Of a stretch of 64,000 bases of DNA, positions 1 to 11,299 are shown one piece after another (position 1 is the stretch's first letter; each line of letters starts with the position of its first letter). The notes beneath the pieces are model-generated. The model was not told the origin of the DNA and did no database searches. It worked only from the letters and a program-made list of their open reading frames with translations. Both the position numbers and the translations under genes were made by a program. Source of the DNA: Sternotherus odoratus (taxonomy: Eukaryota > Chordata > Testudines > Kinosternidae); assembly GCA_032164245.1 (NCBI GenBank), contig JAVMKO010000006.1:35056319-35120318 (forward strand), given 5' to 3'.

Positions 1-856
1 GAACATTAACGCTGTCTAACTACCATTTCAGACTCTCTCCTATCATATCTGTTTTGTCTGCTTTATATCTCACAGCCATTTTCTATTTTATCCTTCCTCA
101 CAAACACACCTCGCATTTCTTTGGCTCCTTCAGATTCTTTCACACATCAACAGTTTCAGGAATAGTCAGTCTTTATGATTGTCCAGGAGACACAATTTAT
201 TTTATATTTGAGTTGCTGCAGAATGCAGCCATTTCCCCTACGCAGACGGTTAACACGAGCTTATTTTCAGGGAACATTAATTAGGTAGGTTTAATTTTGT
301 TTTGCTAATCAAGAATCATTTGTGTTCAGTGTTGTATAGATTCGCAGAAAAGACTACTTGGAATAAAATAAACAAATGCTTATTTACCTGAATTCTCAGT
401 ATTTGGATTAAAAAAGTGAAAATTGGAAAATAGATTATCAAAATTTCAGGGATTTTTGCTCTTTTCTTTCTGGCAAAACAGAATTCTTCCAAGATAAATT
501 GTAAGGACGGCTGGCTGGCTCCTCACATTTTGATTTCAAAGACCTATTTGAAAGTCATGGGGATAACTATTCTACACTTTCCCATTTGATCTGATTGTAT
601 TTGTAAGCACAGAATTTGTTTCCTGCTTTCTCCTTATGCTGACTCCTCAGCAGTACAGAATGGCAGTTCCTATTTCCCTGGAATCCTGAGGCAACAGACA
701 GAGAACTGAACTGAATGGTGATACAAAAACTTTACCTCCAGGTTAATATTATAAATTCAGCCCAAGTCAGCAGTAACACAAAGCCATGACCATTTTAGAG
801 CTGTTTGCTTGTCTATCTGAAATGAGTTGTGGGCGGGGGAGTCTTCAGGCTAGATC
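1..856. other. Intergenic DNA, nothing recognised
   Basis: AT-rich non-coding DNA. The open frames are short, lack known motifs and look like chance. No repeat family was recognised here. Confidence 0.6.
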
Positions 857-1283
857 CAGGGGTGAAAAGTAATTCGAAAGATGGGAGCAAACTCCGGCCC
901 CCCGAAGGGGCGGGGCCTGGGATTGAAGGGGCGGAACTGGGGGTCAGCATCCTCCAGACAACCTGTCCACGCTACCTGGAGCTCCAGTGGTGGTTTAAAA
1001 AGCCCAGGTCTCCAGCCGTTGCGCATTAACATCTCTGCCAGTAGAGTCGGTATTGGCAGGGCTGCCGACAGAAAGGGGCAGCAACGTTAAAATCACTCCC
1101 CTTCCTCATCGGCGGCCCTGCCAGTATGGACCCTACCGGCAGGGCCGCTGATGTGGGGGCGCAAAAGGGGCAGAGACAATAAAGTGTTGCTGCGGCAGTG
1201 CTTTCATATGGGCTGCGTAGGGGCCGGTATCAGCTTTTTTTCAGTACGCTGTACCGGCCCATACTGGCTCACTTTCACCCCTG
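857..1283. mobile_element. Non-autonomous hAT-type MITE
   Basis: The ends are inverted repeats: CAGGGGTGAAAAGT on the left and ACTTTCACCCCTG on the right. They are flanked by 8-bp imperfect duplications, gctagatc (849-856) and tctaggtc (1284-1291), which match at 6 of 8 positions. An 8-bp target duplication and a CAGGGG-type terminus fit the hAT superfamily. The GC-rich interior contains further self-complementary blocks (around 1110-1150 and 1220-1265) and codes for nothing. Frames read across it are artefacts of GC content. Confidence 0.75.
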
Positions 1284-1291
1284 TCTAGGTC

Positions 1292-2339
1292 CCACCTGAC
1301 ATGTATCCACATTGTTTCGTACCAATGATAATTGTTTTCCTAGTTTCATTGATGGTGGCTGCTGCTGTAGAGAGACCAAGGACTGAATGGTCCATTGAGA
1401 CTGAACTTTGCTTTGACTGCTAGAGGTGGTCTCTGCATTCTAGGGTTGAAGACATTGCTTACACATTCATAAAAGTGTGGAAGAAGTGTACCCTGATGTT
1501 CTCTGTGCTGTGGATTAATAGAGATTCCAGAGCTGTCAATTCTTCTTTTATCAGTACAAAATTAATGTAACTTTTTTAACTGAAAAAAACAAACAGATTA
1601 AGGAATCAATATTTACCAGAGAACCACAAAATCGGGTACCAGGGGGAGTGGGCTGGGATGATATTTTCAAGATTATAAGAGAGTGTTGCAAAGACTGGAG
1701 AGTAAAATTAGAAGCTACAGAAATGTCCTCAGTGGTCCCCCTGCCTTGAGGTCATGTATCATGCGTTGCTCAGTTCTGAGGCTCAGGGCTGGTCTTAAGA
1801 AAATGTGAACTTGTATTTTGGTGCCCCTAGCTCCCGCTGCCTCTCCGAGCTTTCCACCTACCCCCTCATCACCCCAGCCCCGATTGCCTCCCCGGGCTGT
1901 CCACAATAAGTCAGCAGTCCAAAGATAGGCACAGTGATAGGAGGACACCAGAGGGCTGTGGTGGTAGGGGAGCATGGTGACCTGAGAGCCCCAGAAAGAG
2001 GGGAAGGAACCAGAGGAGTACAGATAGTGTCTCACTGGCGTGGGGATACGGGGTGGGAGTTACATGGAGGCTCCAGAAGGGCAGATCGCTCGCCAAATCC
2101 CAGTACTGAGCATCCCCAAAATTCAAGTGCCCCTTCCCAGTCTCAGGTAAAGTGGGTTATTGCGGGGGACCGGTGAGATGTTAAAATTAAACTCTCCAGT
2201 GAACTTGAAGTAGCTAGGGAGGGTAGTGATAGTGGAAGGTTCACTCCTGAAATATCCCCAACCTCTTTCACTGACTTTGGGATGAGAAAGAAAAAGGGGG
2301 AATTCCTGAGAGATGGGGAGCATGAGGAACTGTGGGGTC
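1292..2339. other. Intergenic DNA, nothing recognised
   Basis: Mixed-composition DNA, C/G-rich between about 1780 and 2160. No conserved motif, splice structure or known repeat was recognised. The proline/glycine-rich frames reflect base composition. Confidence 0.5.
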
Positions 2340-2695
2340 AGAGTGTGGCATAGGAGAGGGGGACCTTGAAGACCTGGGTGACTGAGAACTGGGAGGCTGG
2401 GACCTGGGAGGCCTCCTGGGAGCTGGGTGGGTATGGAAAGGTATCTGGGGGCATAGGAGGGACCCTTGACAGCTGGGTGGGCATGCAGGGGGTTGGGACC
2501 TGGGGGCACAGGGAGGGGCCCTGGGAGCTGGGGGGGCTGGGTCCTGGGGGCACAGGTAGGGGCCTTCTGGAAGCTAAGGGGGTGACATTGGGGCACAGGA
2601 AGGGACCCCCCTAGGATCTGGATGGGCATGGAGGGGCTGAGACCTTAGGGGACAGGTAGGGGGTCCCTGGGAGCTGGGGTGTGAGGTCAGGTCAC
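2340..2695. repeat. Degenerate GC-rich minisatellite
   Basis: The words CTGGGGGCACAGG, GACCTGGG and CTGGGAGCTGGG recur. GGGGCACAG-like anchors lie near 2445, 2505, 2548, 2591 and 2650, so the period alternates between roughly 43 and 60 bp. Proline-rich reverse-strand and glycine/tryptophan-rich forward frames across it are a consequence of the repeat. Confidence 0.7.
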
Positions 2696-2957
2696 ATACA
2701 CACACACACCCGACTTGTCTCTTTCCCCTACAGTTTTTCATCTCCCTTCCGCTCCCAATCTGCAAGAAGCTCACAACTTTCAGCTCCCATTGGCTGATCA
2801 TGATGCCCCGCTTGCCTTCCATTGGGAAGAATAGCTTTCATTCAGGCCTCCCAGGCTGGTACAGAGTGGTGGGGAAGAGCCCACCGGGTTGCAGAGAGAA
2901 GAGGTGGGACTAAGAGCCAGGGGGGAAACCAGGTGGGGTGGCAAGCAGGGGGCCCCC

Positions 2958-4087
2958 TGTCACGGTACTGAAATAGTTTGGTACCGTGTAGATCAATGGG
3001 TGCACAAAATATTATGTGAAGGGGGTCATAACAGGTGTCTTATGTATGTATCTAGTCCATATGTGTGTATCTATTCCATATGTGTGTATCAATTTTGTAA
3101 TTAGAGCTATAATATTGGCTCTGGACTGTCTGTCTTTCCAAATATTGTGCTCTGCTGGGGGGGAAGATTCCTGAATACTGGGCGTCAGCTGGGCTTGGGC
3201 TGCCTGATGGCCCATTAAGGGACTATCAGCAACACAATGGACTCTGGGAGCTTGGAATGCTCCAATCCAGACAAAAAGTCTACAAGAAAAAGCCTGGGCA
3301 TGATGGCTTCTGCCTGCAAATGATGAGTCATGCATGGACATGTGATCTGCCCATGTGACTCCAGGACTCCATGGGGCTGGACTTTTCTCAGCAGGAAGAA
3401 AGAGGTGTTTGCACCTGGAAAAAAAACTATAAATGAAGCTGCTACAGCCACTCCATTTTGTCTTTTACCTCCAGTCTTCAGCCTGCCTTGTTTCCAGCTT
3501 TGGATGGAACTTTGCTACTCAGGGAACTCTGGACTAAGGTGCTGACCCACCCCTAAATGGGGTGCATCCAAAGACTTTGATTTGAACCTGCAGTTATTCT
3601 ACCTTTGCTGCAAGCCTGAACTAAGAGATGTGCCATTACTGCATGTAATTGATTTCTTTTAACCAGTCTTAACCCTCACCTATACCTTTTTCCTTGTATA
3701 ATAAACCTTTAGATTTTAGATTCTAAAGGATTGGCAACAGCGTGATTTGTGGTAAGATCTGATTGGTATATTGGCCTGGGTCTGGGGCCTGATTCTTTGG
3801 AATTGGGGAGAACCATTTTCTTTATTTGGGGTACTGGTTTTCATAACCATTGGTCCCCAGGACAGGTGGCTGGTGGTGGTGATACTGGGAAGCTAGAGTG
3901 TCTAAGGGAATTGCTTGTGTGACTTGTGGTTAGCCAGTGGGGCGAAACCAAAGTCTTTTCTGTTTGGCTGGTTTGGTTTGCCTTAGTGTGAAGAAACCCC
4001 AGCTTTGGGCTGTAGTTGCCCCTTTGGAAGCAATCTGTCCTGATCTGACACTCACAGTTGGATCCCACCAGGAACAGCACCGTCACA
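2958..4087 (+). mobile_element. Solo LTR, about 1.13 kb (LTR family A)
   Basis: The element starts TGTCACGGTACTG and ends CAGCACCGTCACA, giving inverted TG...CA termini. It is flanked by a 5-bp CCCCC duplication on both sides (2953-2957 and 4088-4092), although this motif is low-complexity. A polyadenylation signal AATAAA at 3700-3705 gives the + orientation. No second LTR or internal gag/pol region adjoins it, so it reads as a solo LTR left by recombination. Whether it belongs to an endogenous retrovirus or a Gypsy-type element cannot be told from the LTR alone. Confidence 0.75.
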
Positions 4088-4512
4088 CCCCCACTCCAGA
4101 GCAGGCAGACAGGTGATCCTGCTGCATGAAGCCACACCTCACAGGCAATAAGCGGGAGCCTGAGCTCCTTGTGTTTTCACCATGATGCCCCCCTGACTGT
4201 GGTGCCTTGGATGGCCACCCACCCCCTAAGGCCAGCCTTTCTGAGGCTAATTCTTAGAAAGAAGAATGGAGGGAGAAACTGAAATGTTTAAGGGGGTCTC
4301 TCCTCAGATGCTATTCTAAAGGAAGATCAGCTACATCCTGTTGGAATTTTTCTTTTGTGTTTCTCAAGAAGTCAAGGGGGCAGCAAACTTCCAAGAATTG
4401 TCCTCACTACAGCAGAACATTACCATACCAGAATTTCTCTACCATCTATCCTGCACTCATCTGTTCCTTACTCTCCTTTCCCTGACTTCATCCTGACCCC
4501 TATCCTCCAGCC

Positions 4513-5110
4513 CAAGGGTGGAACTTTTTGGCCTGAGGGCTGCATTGGGTTTTCAAAATTGTATGGAGGGCCAGTTAGGGGAGGCTGTGCCTCCACCACC
4601 ATCCCCAGAACCTCCACCCCTGACTGCCCCCTGCTGCCCCATCCAACCCCTCCTCTGATTCCTGAATGCCCCCCCCCCCAGGATCCCTGCCTCCATTCAA
4701 CCACCATTTTCCCACCCTCTGTCTGCCCCGACCCATATCCACACTCCTGCCCCCTGGCTATCCCCCAGACTCCCCTGCCCTCTATCCATCCCCCATCCCT
4801 GCTCCCTGCCCCATTACTGTGCTTCCTGGAGCACAGGTGGCTGGCAGTGCAGCTGCACCAGGACAGGCAGCTGTGCACTGTGCAGCACAGAGCACCGGAT
4901 CAGGCCACAGCTCTGCAGCTGCACTGCCCCGGGAGCTTGAAGCCCTGCCACCCAGAGCATTGCGCTGGGGGCATGACACACTGAGGCTGCGGGGAAGGGG
5001 AACAGCAGGGCAGGGGCTGCGGGTAGCCTCCCCAGCTGAGAGCTCAGGGGCCAGGCAGGAAGATCCGGTGGGCCAGATGTGGCCTGTGGGCCGTAGTGTG
5101 CTCACCCCTG
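4513..5110. mobile_element. Non-autonomous hAT-type element
   Basis: The left end CAAGGGTGGAACTTTTTGGCC and right end GGGCCGTAGTGTGCTCACCCCTG are degenerate inverted repeats of the CAGGGGTGGGCAAAC-type hAT terminus common in amniotes. Flanking octamers ctccagcc (4505-4512) and ctccagca (5111-5118) agree at 7 of 8 positions, as expected for a hAT duplication. The C-rich interior makes long proline-rich frames on + and glycine-rich frames on -. None has a transposase motif. Confidence 0.78.
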
Positions 5111-5118
5111 CTCCAGCA

Positions 5119-6193
5119 CCTCCAGTATCTCTTTCAAACTATCTCTTTGGACACCCTCCCCCCATCTCCCAAGTACAAGGCTGAATTAAAGCAATCTGGG
5201 CCCCTCATCACACTCCAGATGGGTAAAGTGACCATACTGGGACAGTTCCAGTTTTTCATATGATATCTCAGTGTCCCAGATACGTTAGGGACCTGAAATG
5301 TCCAATTTTCATTTCATAAATCAAAATGCTTATTTTTATAAGTACAAAATATTTATTTTAGGCTTATTGCTATATCTAAACCTGTGTTTAACAGGAACAG
5401 TCAAGTGGAATGAGCGTTTAGTGTGGTGAACAGTGTTTGGAATTAAGACAAAAGCTGAATCAGGGTAGACACTAGCAAAGCCGTTCTTTAGCTTAAAGAG
5501 AATGTTAAGAACACTTGTTCTGTGTTTCATTCAGAACACTAGTGTACTAGAATAAATCCTCCACTAAGAAATATTCATCACGGAGTCAGAAGCTGGCAGT
5601 AGTGGCATCAGCACATTTTTTTTGAAAAGTGTGCTTTTATTTTCTGTATAAGTATCTTTTAACCTTAAAAATGTCACAAAATCATTCCACAAAGTTTCTG
5701 ATGACATCACCCCCACAAATTCATGATGTAGTGACGACAGCAAGGCCCTCCCTCCCACCCTTTGGGGTAATTTTTGGTGGAGGGCCCTAGAGCAATGGGT
5801 TTCAGAGTTAACAACCACTTAGATGAATGAAGCAGTTCATGCCTCTGAGTGCAGAGCATAACAATAATAAAGTTTGGAGGTCACAAATGCATCAGTCACT
5901 GTAGCTGAGCATGAATCCAATGGGAGAATATGTGATATGACACTGAGGCTCCTTGGCAAAGGGTCTCCTATGCTTTGCAAACAACTCTCACCTCAGACCT
6001 TTCAAACTCAATACACCAAACCTACATCTTGCAGGATATTTATTCATAAAGAGTAATGTGTGAAGCTTCTAACTTACCAAGATTCATAATCATTGTGAGA
6101 TATATGTCAGGTAATATTTATTGAATAATGTATTCATATTGAAATTGTTTTATGGACGTGGAGTAAAAGTTAGTCACTTCACCAGGGGATAAT
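5119..6193. other. Intergenic DNA, nothing recognised
   Basis: AT-rich, no convincing coding signal and no known repeat recognised. Confidence 0.5.
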
Positions 6194-6788
6194 TAGGGCT
6201 CTGTGATTTCTAGAGGGGCCAGAGTAGCTGATCCCAGGGCTGCCCAAGCAGCTGGCTCCATGGCCAGCTATTCAGGTGTCCCCCGGGACAATCACACCAG
6301 TTGCTGCTCTGGCAGATCCGGCGGTGATTCCTGGGAAGGTGGCAGGAGCAGCCACAATCTGTGGTCCCTTGGTGGACAGCTGGAGCAGCCACAGTCCGCA
6401 GTCCTGGGCAGCAGTTCCCAGGCTGTTGGCCAGAGCAGCCGCAGTCTGCAACCCCGGGCAGCAGTCCCCAGCCAGCCAGCCGGAGCAGCGTCATCCACGG
6501 CCCTGGGCAGCGGTCCCTGGCTAGCCAGAGCAGACACGGTCCACTGGCCCCAGCAGCAGTCTGTGCCTGGCCAGCTGGAGCAGCCAGGCTGTGCAGCCTG
6601 CAACAGCTGGTGCCACAGGCCCTGGGTTCCAACCCCCATCTATGCCCCACAGCACCCTTCCCCAAGATTTAATCACAGGTATTTTTAGCACAAGTCATGG
6701 ACAGGTCATGGGCTGTGAACTTTTGTTTATTGTCCGTGACCTGTCCCTGACTTTTACTAAAAATACCTGTGACCTAATTGTGGCCTTA
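6194..6788. mobile_element. DNA-transposon-like element with minisatellite core, copy 1
   Basis: This shares both end regions with the element at 61358-61814. Near the right end both carry a GTCATGGACAGGTCA-type block followed by its inverted complement around GTCCGTGACCTGTCCCTGAC. The ends are short degenerate inverted repeats (TAGGGCT on the left, GGCCTTA on the right) with TA at both borders. The interior (about 6290-6600) is a GC-rich tandem array with recurring CCTGGGCAGCAGT and GGAGCAGCC words. It has no transposase. The TA borders hint at a Tc1/mariner-type origin, but the class is not proven. Confidence 0.5.
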
Positions 6789-7187
6789 TGGATAATATAT
6801 TTTGCTGATGGCCCATTCATGCAGAACAGAGTTGTCGCCCCTTCCAGGTTAGTGGAGACATAATGCAAGGTTCAGTTGTCTAGCCTTGCTCCATCCCAAG
6901 ACTTTCAATGGAAAACCATAAGAGACAACTGCAAACAATCAAAACCACTGGGAGGTGAAAAAGGAATGTTACAATAGACAGAGCCTGACATCATCCTGAC
7001 TATGAATAGAGACAGACCACTGTTTCAGTATAACACAGGGTGGAGAAAAGCATTTGTATGCTTTAACTGAGGGGACATCTTGGGGATTCAGGATGTTCTC
7101 ATGAAAAATGGATCCTGGTTCACATGAAGCCAGCCTTAGTTGGGCAAAAACTTACTTTATTAGCTAGGAAAGTTAACTATTAATAAT
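6789..7187. other. Intergenic DNA, nothing recognised
   Basis: No coding signal or known repeat recognised. Confidence 0.5.
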
Positions 7188-8287
7188 CATAGAATCAGGG
7201 TTGGAAGAGACCTCAGAAGGTCATTTAGTCCAACCCTCTGCTCAAAGCAGGACCAAACCCAACTAAATCATCCTAGCAAGGGCTTTGTCAAGCCGGGCCT
7301 TAAAAACCTCTAATGATGGAGATTCCACCACCTCCCTAGGTGTTGCAGGGGGCTTATCTCGTTGCCGGGAGAAACGAGGCTTCACACAGGTGGCTAGTTG
7401 GAAAGTGGTGAGTTTATTGGAAGGAGCGGCATTTCGTGCTGGGGCGCTTATCTGCCAGCACGGCCGCAAGACAAGATGTCTGACACACCCAGGCGATGTC
7501 CAGAAAGCCGAAAGAGGAAGCCCAACAAACGGGCGTGTCAGCACAGATATACCCATACTCATTTGCATCTCATACATACTCATGTCTCATTTGCAAGCAA
7601 CAAACTGATTGGTTACACGCTGTTCAGCGCTTGTTGATTACGCAGTCCTGCCTTAGTTTCCCCATTTAGTTTCCCACGCATTCATTCGCACACAAACAGG
7701 GTAAACACTCATGAGGCTGGGAACTGTCTGGGAACTGTTCCCAAACACACAGATAACAGCAAGGTCATTTTCAGATTAATACCACCATTATGCACTCTCC
7801 TGGAGTTGACTCAGAAGCGTAACTACGCCCCCTAGTGGTTGCCCGTCACAGTTTCTTCCGGTCCTAACATTAGGTAACCCATTCCAGTGCTTCACCACCC
7901 TCCTAGTGAAATAGCTTTTCCTAATATCCAGCCTAGACCTCCTCCAGTACAACTTGAGACCATTACTCCTTGTTCTGTCATCTGCTACCTCTGAGAACAG
8001 TCTAGATCCATCCTCTTTGGAACCCCCCTTTAGATAGTTGAAGGCTGCTATCAAATCCCCCATCACTCTTCTCTTCTGCACACTAAATAAGCCCAGTTCC
8101 CTCAGGCTCTCCTCATAAGTCATGTGCCCCAGCCCTCTAATCATTTTCGTTGCCCTCTGCTGGACTCTCTCCAATTTATCCACAACCTTTCTATAGTGGG
8201 GGCCCAAAACTGGACACAATACTCCAGATGTGACCTCACCATTGCCGAATAGAGGGGAATAATCACTTCCCTCGATCTGCTGGCAAT
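7188..8287 (-). mobile_element. CR1 LINE 3' fragment, split by a solo LTR
   Basis: This is the 3' end of a CR1 retroposon on the minus strand. The + strand starts with ATCATAGAATCA, the complement of the CR1 3' octamer tail, followed by the CR1 3' UTR. Reverse-strand frames encode the C-terminus of CR1 ORF2: [20 protein letters not shown] and [20 protein letters not shown], then VVESPSLEVFKARLDKAL nearer the tail. The coding sequence is interrupted at 7341-7869 by a solo LTR. No endonuclease and only the end of the RT-side protein remain, as expected for 5'-truncated CR1. Confidence 0.9.
7341..7869 (-). mobile_element. Solo LTR (LTR family B), inserted in CR1
   Basis: On the minus strand the LTR runs from TGTTAGGACCGG to GCAACA. 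It interrupts the CR1 copy between ctagg (7336-7340) and ttagg (7870-7874), a 5-bp duplication matching at 4 of 5. The sister copy at 14713-15223 is on the + strand and has the same termini and most of the same interior. The LTR is therefore younger than the CR1 that it splits. Confidence 0.85.
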
Positions 8288-8299
8288 GAATATAGACCT

Positions 8300-8758
8300 A
8301 GGCTAGCGTTTTATTATTTTGTTTTGTATTGTAAGCATTTGTTTCCATCACTCTCTTGTTTCTAGTTAACTCTTATTTTTTCTTAAATAAACCTATTTTT
8401 GTTTTATTGTAAGTGCTCACATGTGCTGAGTGATTTTACAGGAGCGGTGATTTAAGGTAAAACTAGTAAACCACGGTACATTGCACCTCTGGGAATGGAG
8501 GTTCTGGTGAATAGCCAGTGCCAAGGGCTGGATATCACAGGGAAATGATTAAAAAGGACTTGGGAACTGGGATACACCTATTGTTAACTTGCAAGGCAAA
8601 GACAGGGCTGGCACAGCCCAGAGGAGAGTGCTTGAGTGGCTGATAGGCTGGTGGTATTAGGGAGCAAATGCCCAGCCACCATGAGCAAGGCTACCTCTCA
8701 TTAGAGGCAGGAGGAATCAAGGTGACTCACAATCCTGGGCATCCCAGAACCATTGCAT
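8300..8758 (+). mobile_element. LTR fragment (LTR family C, 3' part)
   Basis: Aligns by eye to the minus-strand LTRs at 46687-47799 and 51133-53938. Shared words include TCTAGTT, AATAAACC (AATAAA at 8386-8391), GTAAACCACGGTA, AATAGCCAGTG and GAGAGTGCTTGAGTGGCTG. Only the portion from just upstream of the polyadenylation signal to the 3' end is present. The upstream border abuts the end of the CR1 copy. Confidence 0.7.
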
Positions 8759-9468
8759 ACTGTTTTTGTTATCATAGATGGAAAAGGGCTTTTTTGCAAT
8801 GGGGGCTACTTAGGTATCCAGCTCTGAGGAGTCCACGTAGCCACTGGCATTAAATCATCTGAGAGCAAATAACTTCAATGATGATGCTACAGAACTGACA
8901 AGTTCTTTAAAGTGTTGCCTTTTCTCTACCAGCATCACTTCAGTCATTCCAAGGTGTATTTTCAGCCATTGCTTTTCATCCAGTTACTGATTTCCTTGTA
9001 TATCCTTGTATAGCTGGGGGATTGTGCTTTTTGTATCTGATGTGAAGGCTTGGAGCATGTGCAGTTAACTGAGGCTCATGTACTCTGTGCACAAGTGGCT
9101 GTCCTCTGTCCTCATGTGAATGTTAAATGGCTCTCAGATAGAGAGAAGATAGCCAAAGAAAGACATTTTGAGCTCTGGCCTGTTAAATATGCACATCTAG
9201 TTAGACAGAAACTGTCAGGTATTTAGGGTTTTTCATTTGTTTGTCATATTCTAACGCAAATTGGAATATTTTCTCACACTCCCAGTTTTGACAGTTTCCA
9301 TTTGCTGGCCAGTGATTTCCTTCCACCTTCCCTTTCTACTCCACGTTCTTCTTTCTAACAGGAGCAAAATACAACATGGCTCTCCTTTTGTTTATTTACC
9401 TGTTTGTGCACTAGCACCATGGAAAATGTCACCAGGGATACATACTTCTCTAGGGAAAGGGTTTGTTA
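8759..9468. other. Intergenic DNA, nothing recognised
   Basis: No coding or repeat signal recognised. Confidence 0.5.
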
Positions 9469-10480
9469 GCCCTGGTCTACACTACAAGGTTAGGTTGAAT
9501 TTAGCCGCATTAGGTCGATTTTATATTCAGTGTGTCTACATAACCAGCCCCGTTCCATCGACTTAAAGGACTCTTAAAATCGACTGCTGTACTCCTCCCT
9601 GGCGAGGGGATTAGCTCTAAAATCAACCTTGCTGGGTTGAATTTGGGGTAGCATAGATGCAATTCGACGGTATTAGCCTCCAGAAGCTATCACAGAGTGT
9701 GCCAATGTGACTGCTCTAGACAGCACTTTCAGCTCAGATGCACTAGCCAGGTACACAGGAAAAGCACCGGGAACTTTCGAATGTCATTTCCTGTTTGATT
9801 AGCGTAGCGAGCTCAGCAGCACAGGTGATCATGAAGTCCCAGAATTGCACATGATCTCCAGGATGGACCAAATGGGAGACACAAGATTTGATTGCTATAT
9901 GGGGAGAAGAATCTGTGCAGGCAGAACTCCATTTAAAAAAAAAAGTAATGCCAATATATATGCCAAAATCGCCTAGGGCGTGTTGGTGTAACCTCTATCC
10001 AGCATACTACACACAGTCAAGCCACAGAATATCCAGAGGGTGACTCAGGAGAAAACAAAGGCTGGGAAAAGCCATTCCAGGGCTGTGGGAGAGCCTAGCA
10101 GGGGGTGCCAGAGAGGAACATCCCATGCAATGTTGTGACCAGAGATGGGTGAGGGATGCCCATGAGGTGTGGACAGGCTATTACATGTGGTATGAGAAAT
10201 GGGATTTGAAACCCTTCTCCCCCAAGGAGGAGGGACATACCAGTTACCCTGTGAGGTGAGGGGAAGAGGGACAAACTAAGATGCTTTTTCTAGAGTTTGG
10301 GGAAGATGGAGGGTATAGTCCTCATGCTGGTGGAGCAACAGGCGCAGATACATGCTCTTGAGTTGTGCCTACTACAAGGCCAGCAACAACAGTGAGATGC
10401 TCAACAGGAACGTTTCCTGCAGTGTCTAGAAAAGTGGACCGCAGGGGAACCAGATAGATTAGGGAGAAAACAAATTCTGA
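9469..10480 (+). pseudogene. Decayed DNA transposon with SANT/Myb-like ORF remnant
   Basis: The left part (9469-9700) is the CCTGGTCTACACTAC terminal sequence of an abundant turtle/crocodilian DNA transposon. At 9861-9973 the + frame reads GWTKWETQDLIAIWGEESVQ, then AEL, a lysine run and NANIYAKIA, ending in an in-frame TAG at 9974-9976. A tryptophan-rich helix followed by DLIxIWGEExVQ is typical of the SANT/Myb-like (MSANTD/trihelix) protein of PIF/Harbinger elements. At 10325-10440 a glutamine-rich segment (VEQQAQIHALELCLLQGQQQ, then a stop) may be its coiled-coil C-terminus. Stops and length show it is dead. The Harbinger assignment is inferred from the domain; the right border is not resolved. 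Confidence 0.6.
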
Positions 10481-11299
10481 CAGACCAGTAGCGGGCCTCT
10501 CAAAATTGGCCCGGAAGCATTTTTGTTCACCTTCAAGAGATAGCAGCTGTGGCAGGGTGGACCTGATCATCTTGGGCAACTTGAGTGGCCCCATTCCTGT
10601 CAGGTGACGCTCACTTGGCTTACTGAGCTTTGTCCAACAAGCAGGTGAGGTGCTACAACTTTGTAAAAGAGGCCATTCTGTATAGACTGGGACTGACCCT
10701 GGAAGCATACCTGAGCAATGTTGTGATCACAGATAGGAGGTCACTCACAAGGTGAGGACATGTTTTTACATGCTGACTTACTCAAAAAGGTGCAATCAGC
10801 AGTAGGCACCGAAGCAGGCCAGGCTTTTGGGGTTAAGAGAGGGAAGATCCTCTTCCTTTGCTTCACTCACAACTGCCCACTGAAGGCAGCAGACAGCCCT
10901 TTTTACCCTGTGTGATTGGCCCTTATTGACTTCTGCTCAATTCTGGCTCTTCTTCCTGGTGGAAGAGTCAGATCAGTTCTTATTAGTTCTCCCAGCAGCT
11001 GATCTTGGGTGGCCTCTCTAGGCAGCTTTTGAACATCTCAGTCTGCTGTCCTTTTCCTCCAAAATGACACTTTCTTTGGGCAGGGTGCTCTAAGGCTGTG
11101 GGACCTCCAGGAGGGAGCATCAAATGCCCAGTCCCCCTCATTACACAGATTTAGCTAGTTCTGCGTGAACATTTGTTCTGCATAACACTAGCATATCATT
11201 CTAGAGTAGGATTTCTTTTTACCTGCTTGGAGCTGTGAGATATGTGATCCCAATGTCTGTTTGGAAGGTTTTCCAAGTGATGGTGACAGTAGCCTTATG
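10481..11299. other. Intergenic DNA, nothing recognised
   Basis: About 45 bp near 10124 (GCAATGTTGTGACCAGAGAT) recurs in altered form near 10714, so part of this stretch may belong to the preceding transposon. Otherwise nothing recognised. Confidence 0.4.

Noticed and set aside
2123..2629. 168-codon proline-rich minus-strand frame
   Set aside because: It overlaps the minisatellite and repeats with its period; no start context or domain supports a gene.
4355..5184. Proline-rich frames of 172 and 209 codons
   Set aside because: They lie mostly in the C-rich interior of a hAT MITE with clear inverted ends and 8-bp duplication. The residues reflect composition.
6203..6688. 161-codon Ser/Gly/Gln-rich frame and overlapping frames
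   Set aside because: Generated by the tandem array in a transposon-like element; several frames stay open at once, as expected from repeats.
7285..7608. 107-codon + strand frame
   Set aside because: It runs from reversed CR1 sequence into a solo LTR; antisense to a recognisable CR1 protein.
10124..10760. Possible direct duplication of about 45 bp (10124 and 10714)
   Set aside because: Similarity is limited and may come from the surrounding decayed transposon; borders could not be set.
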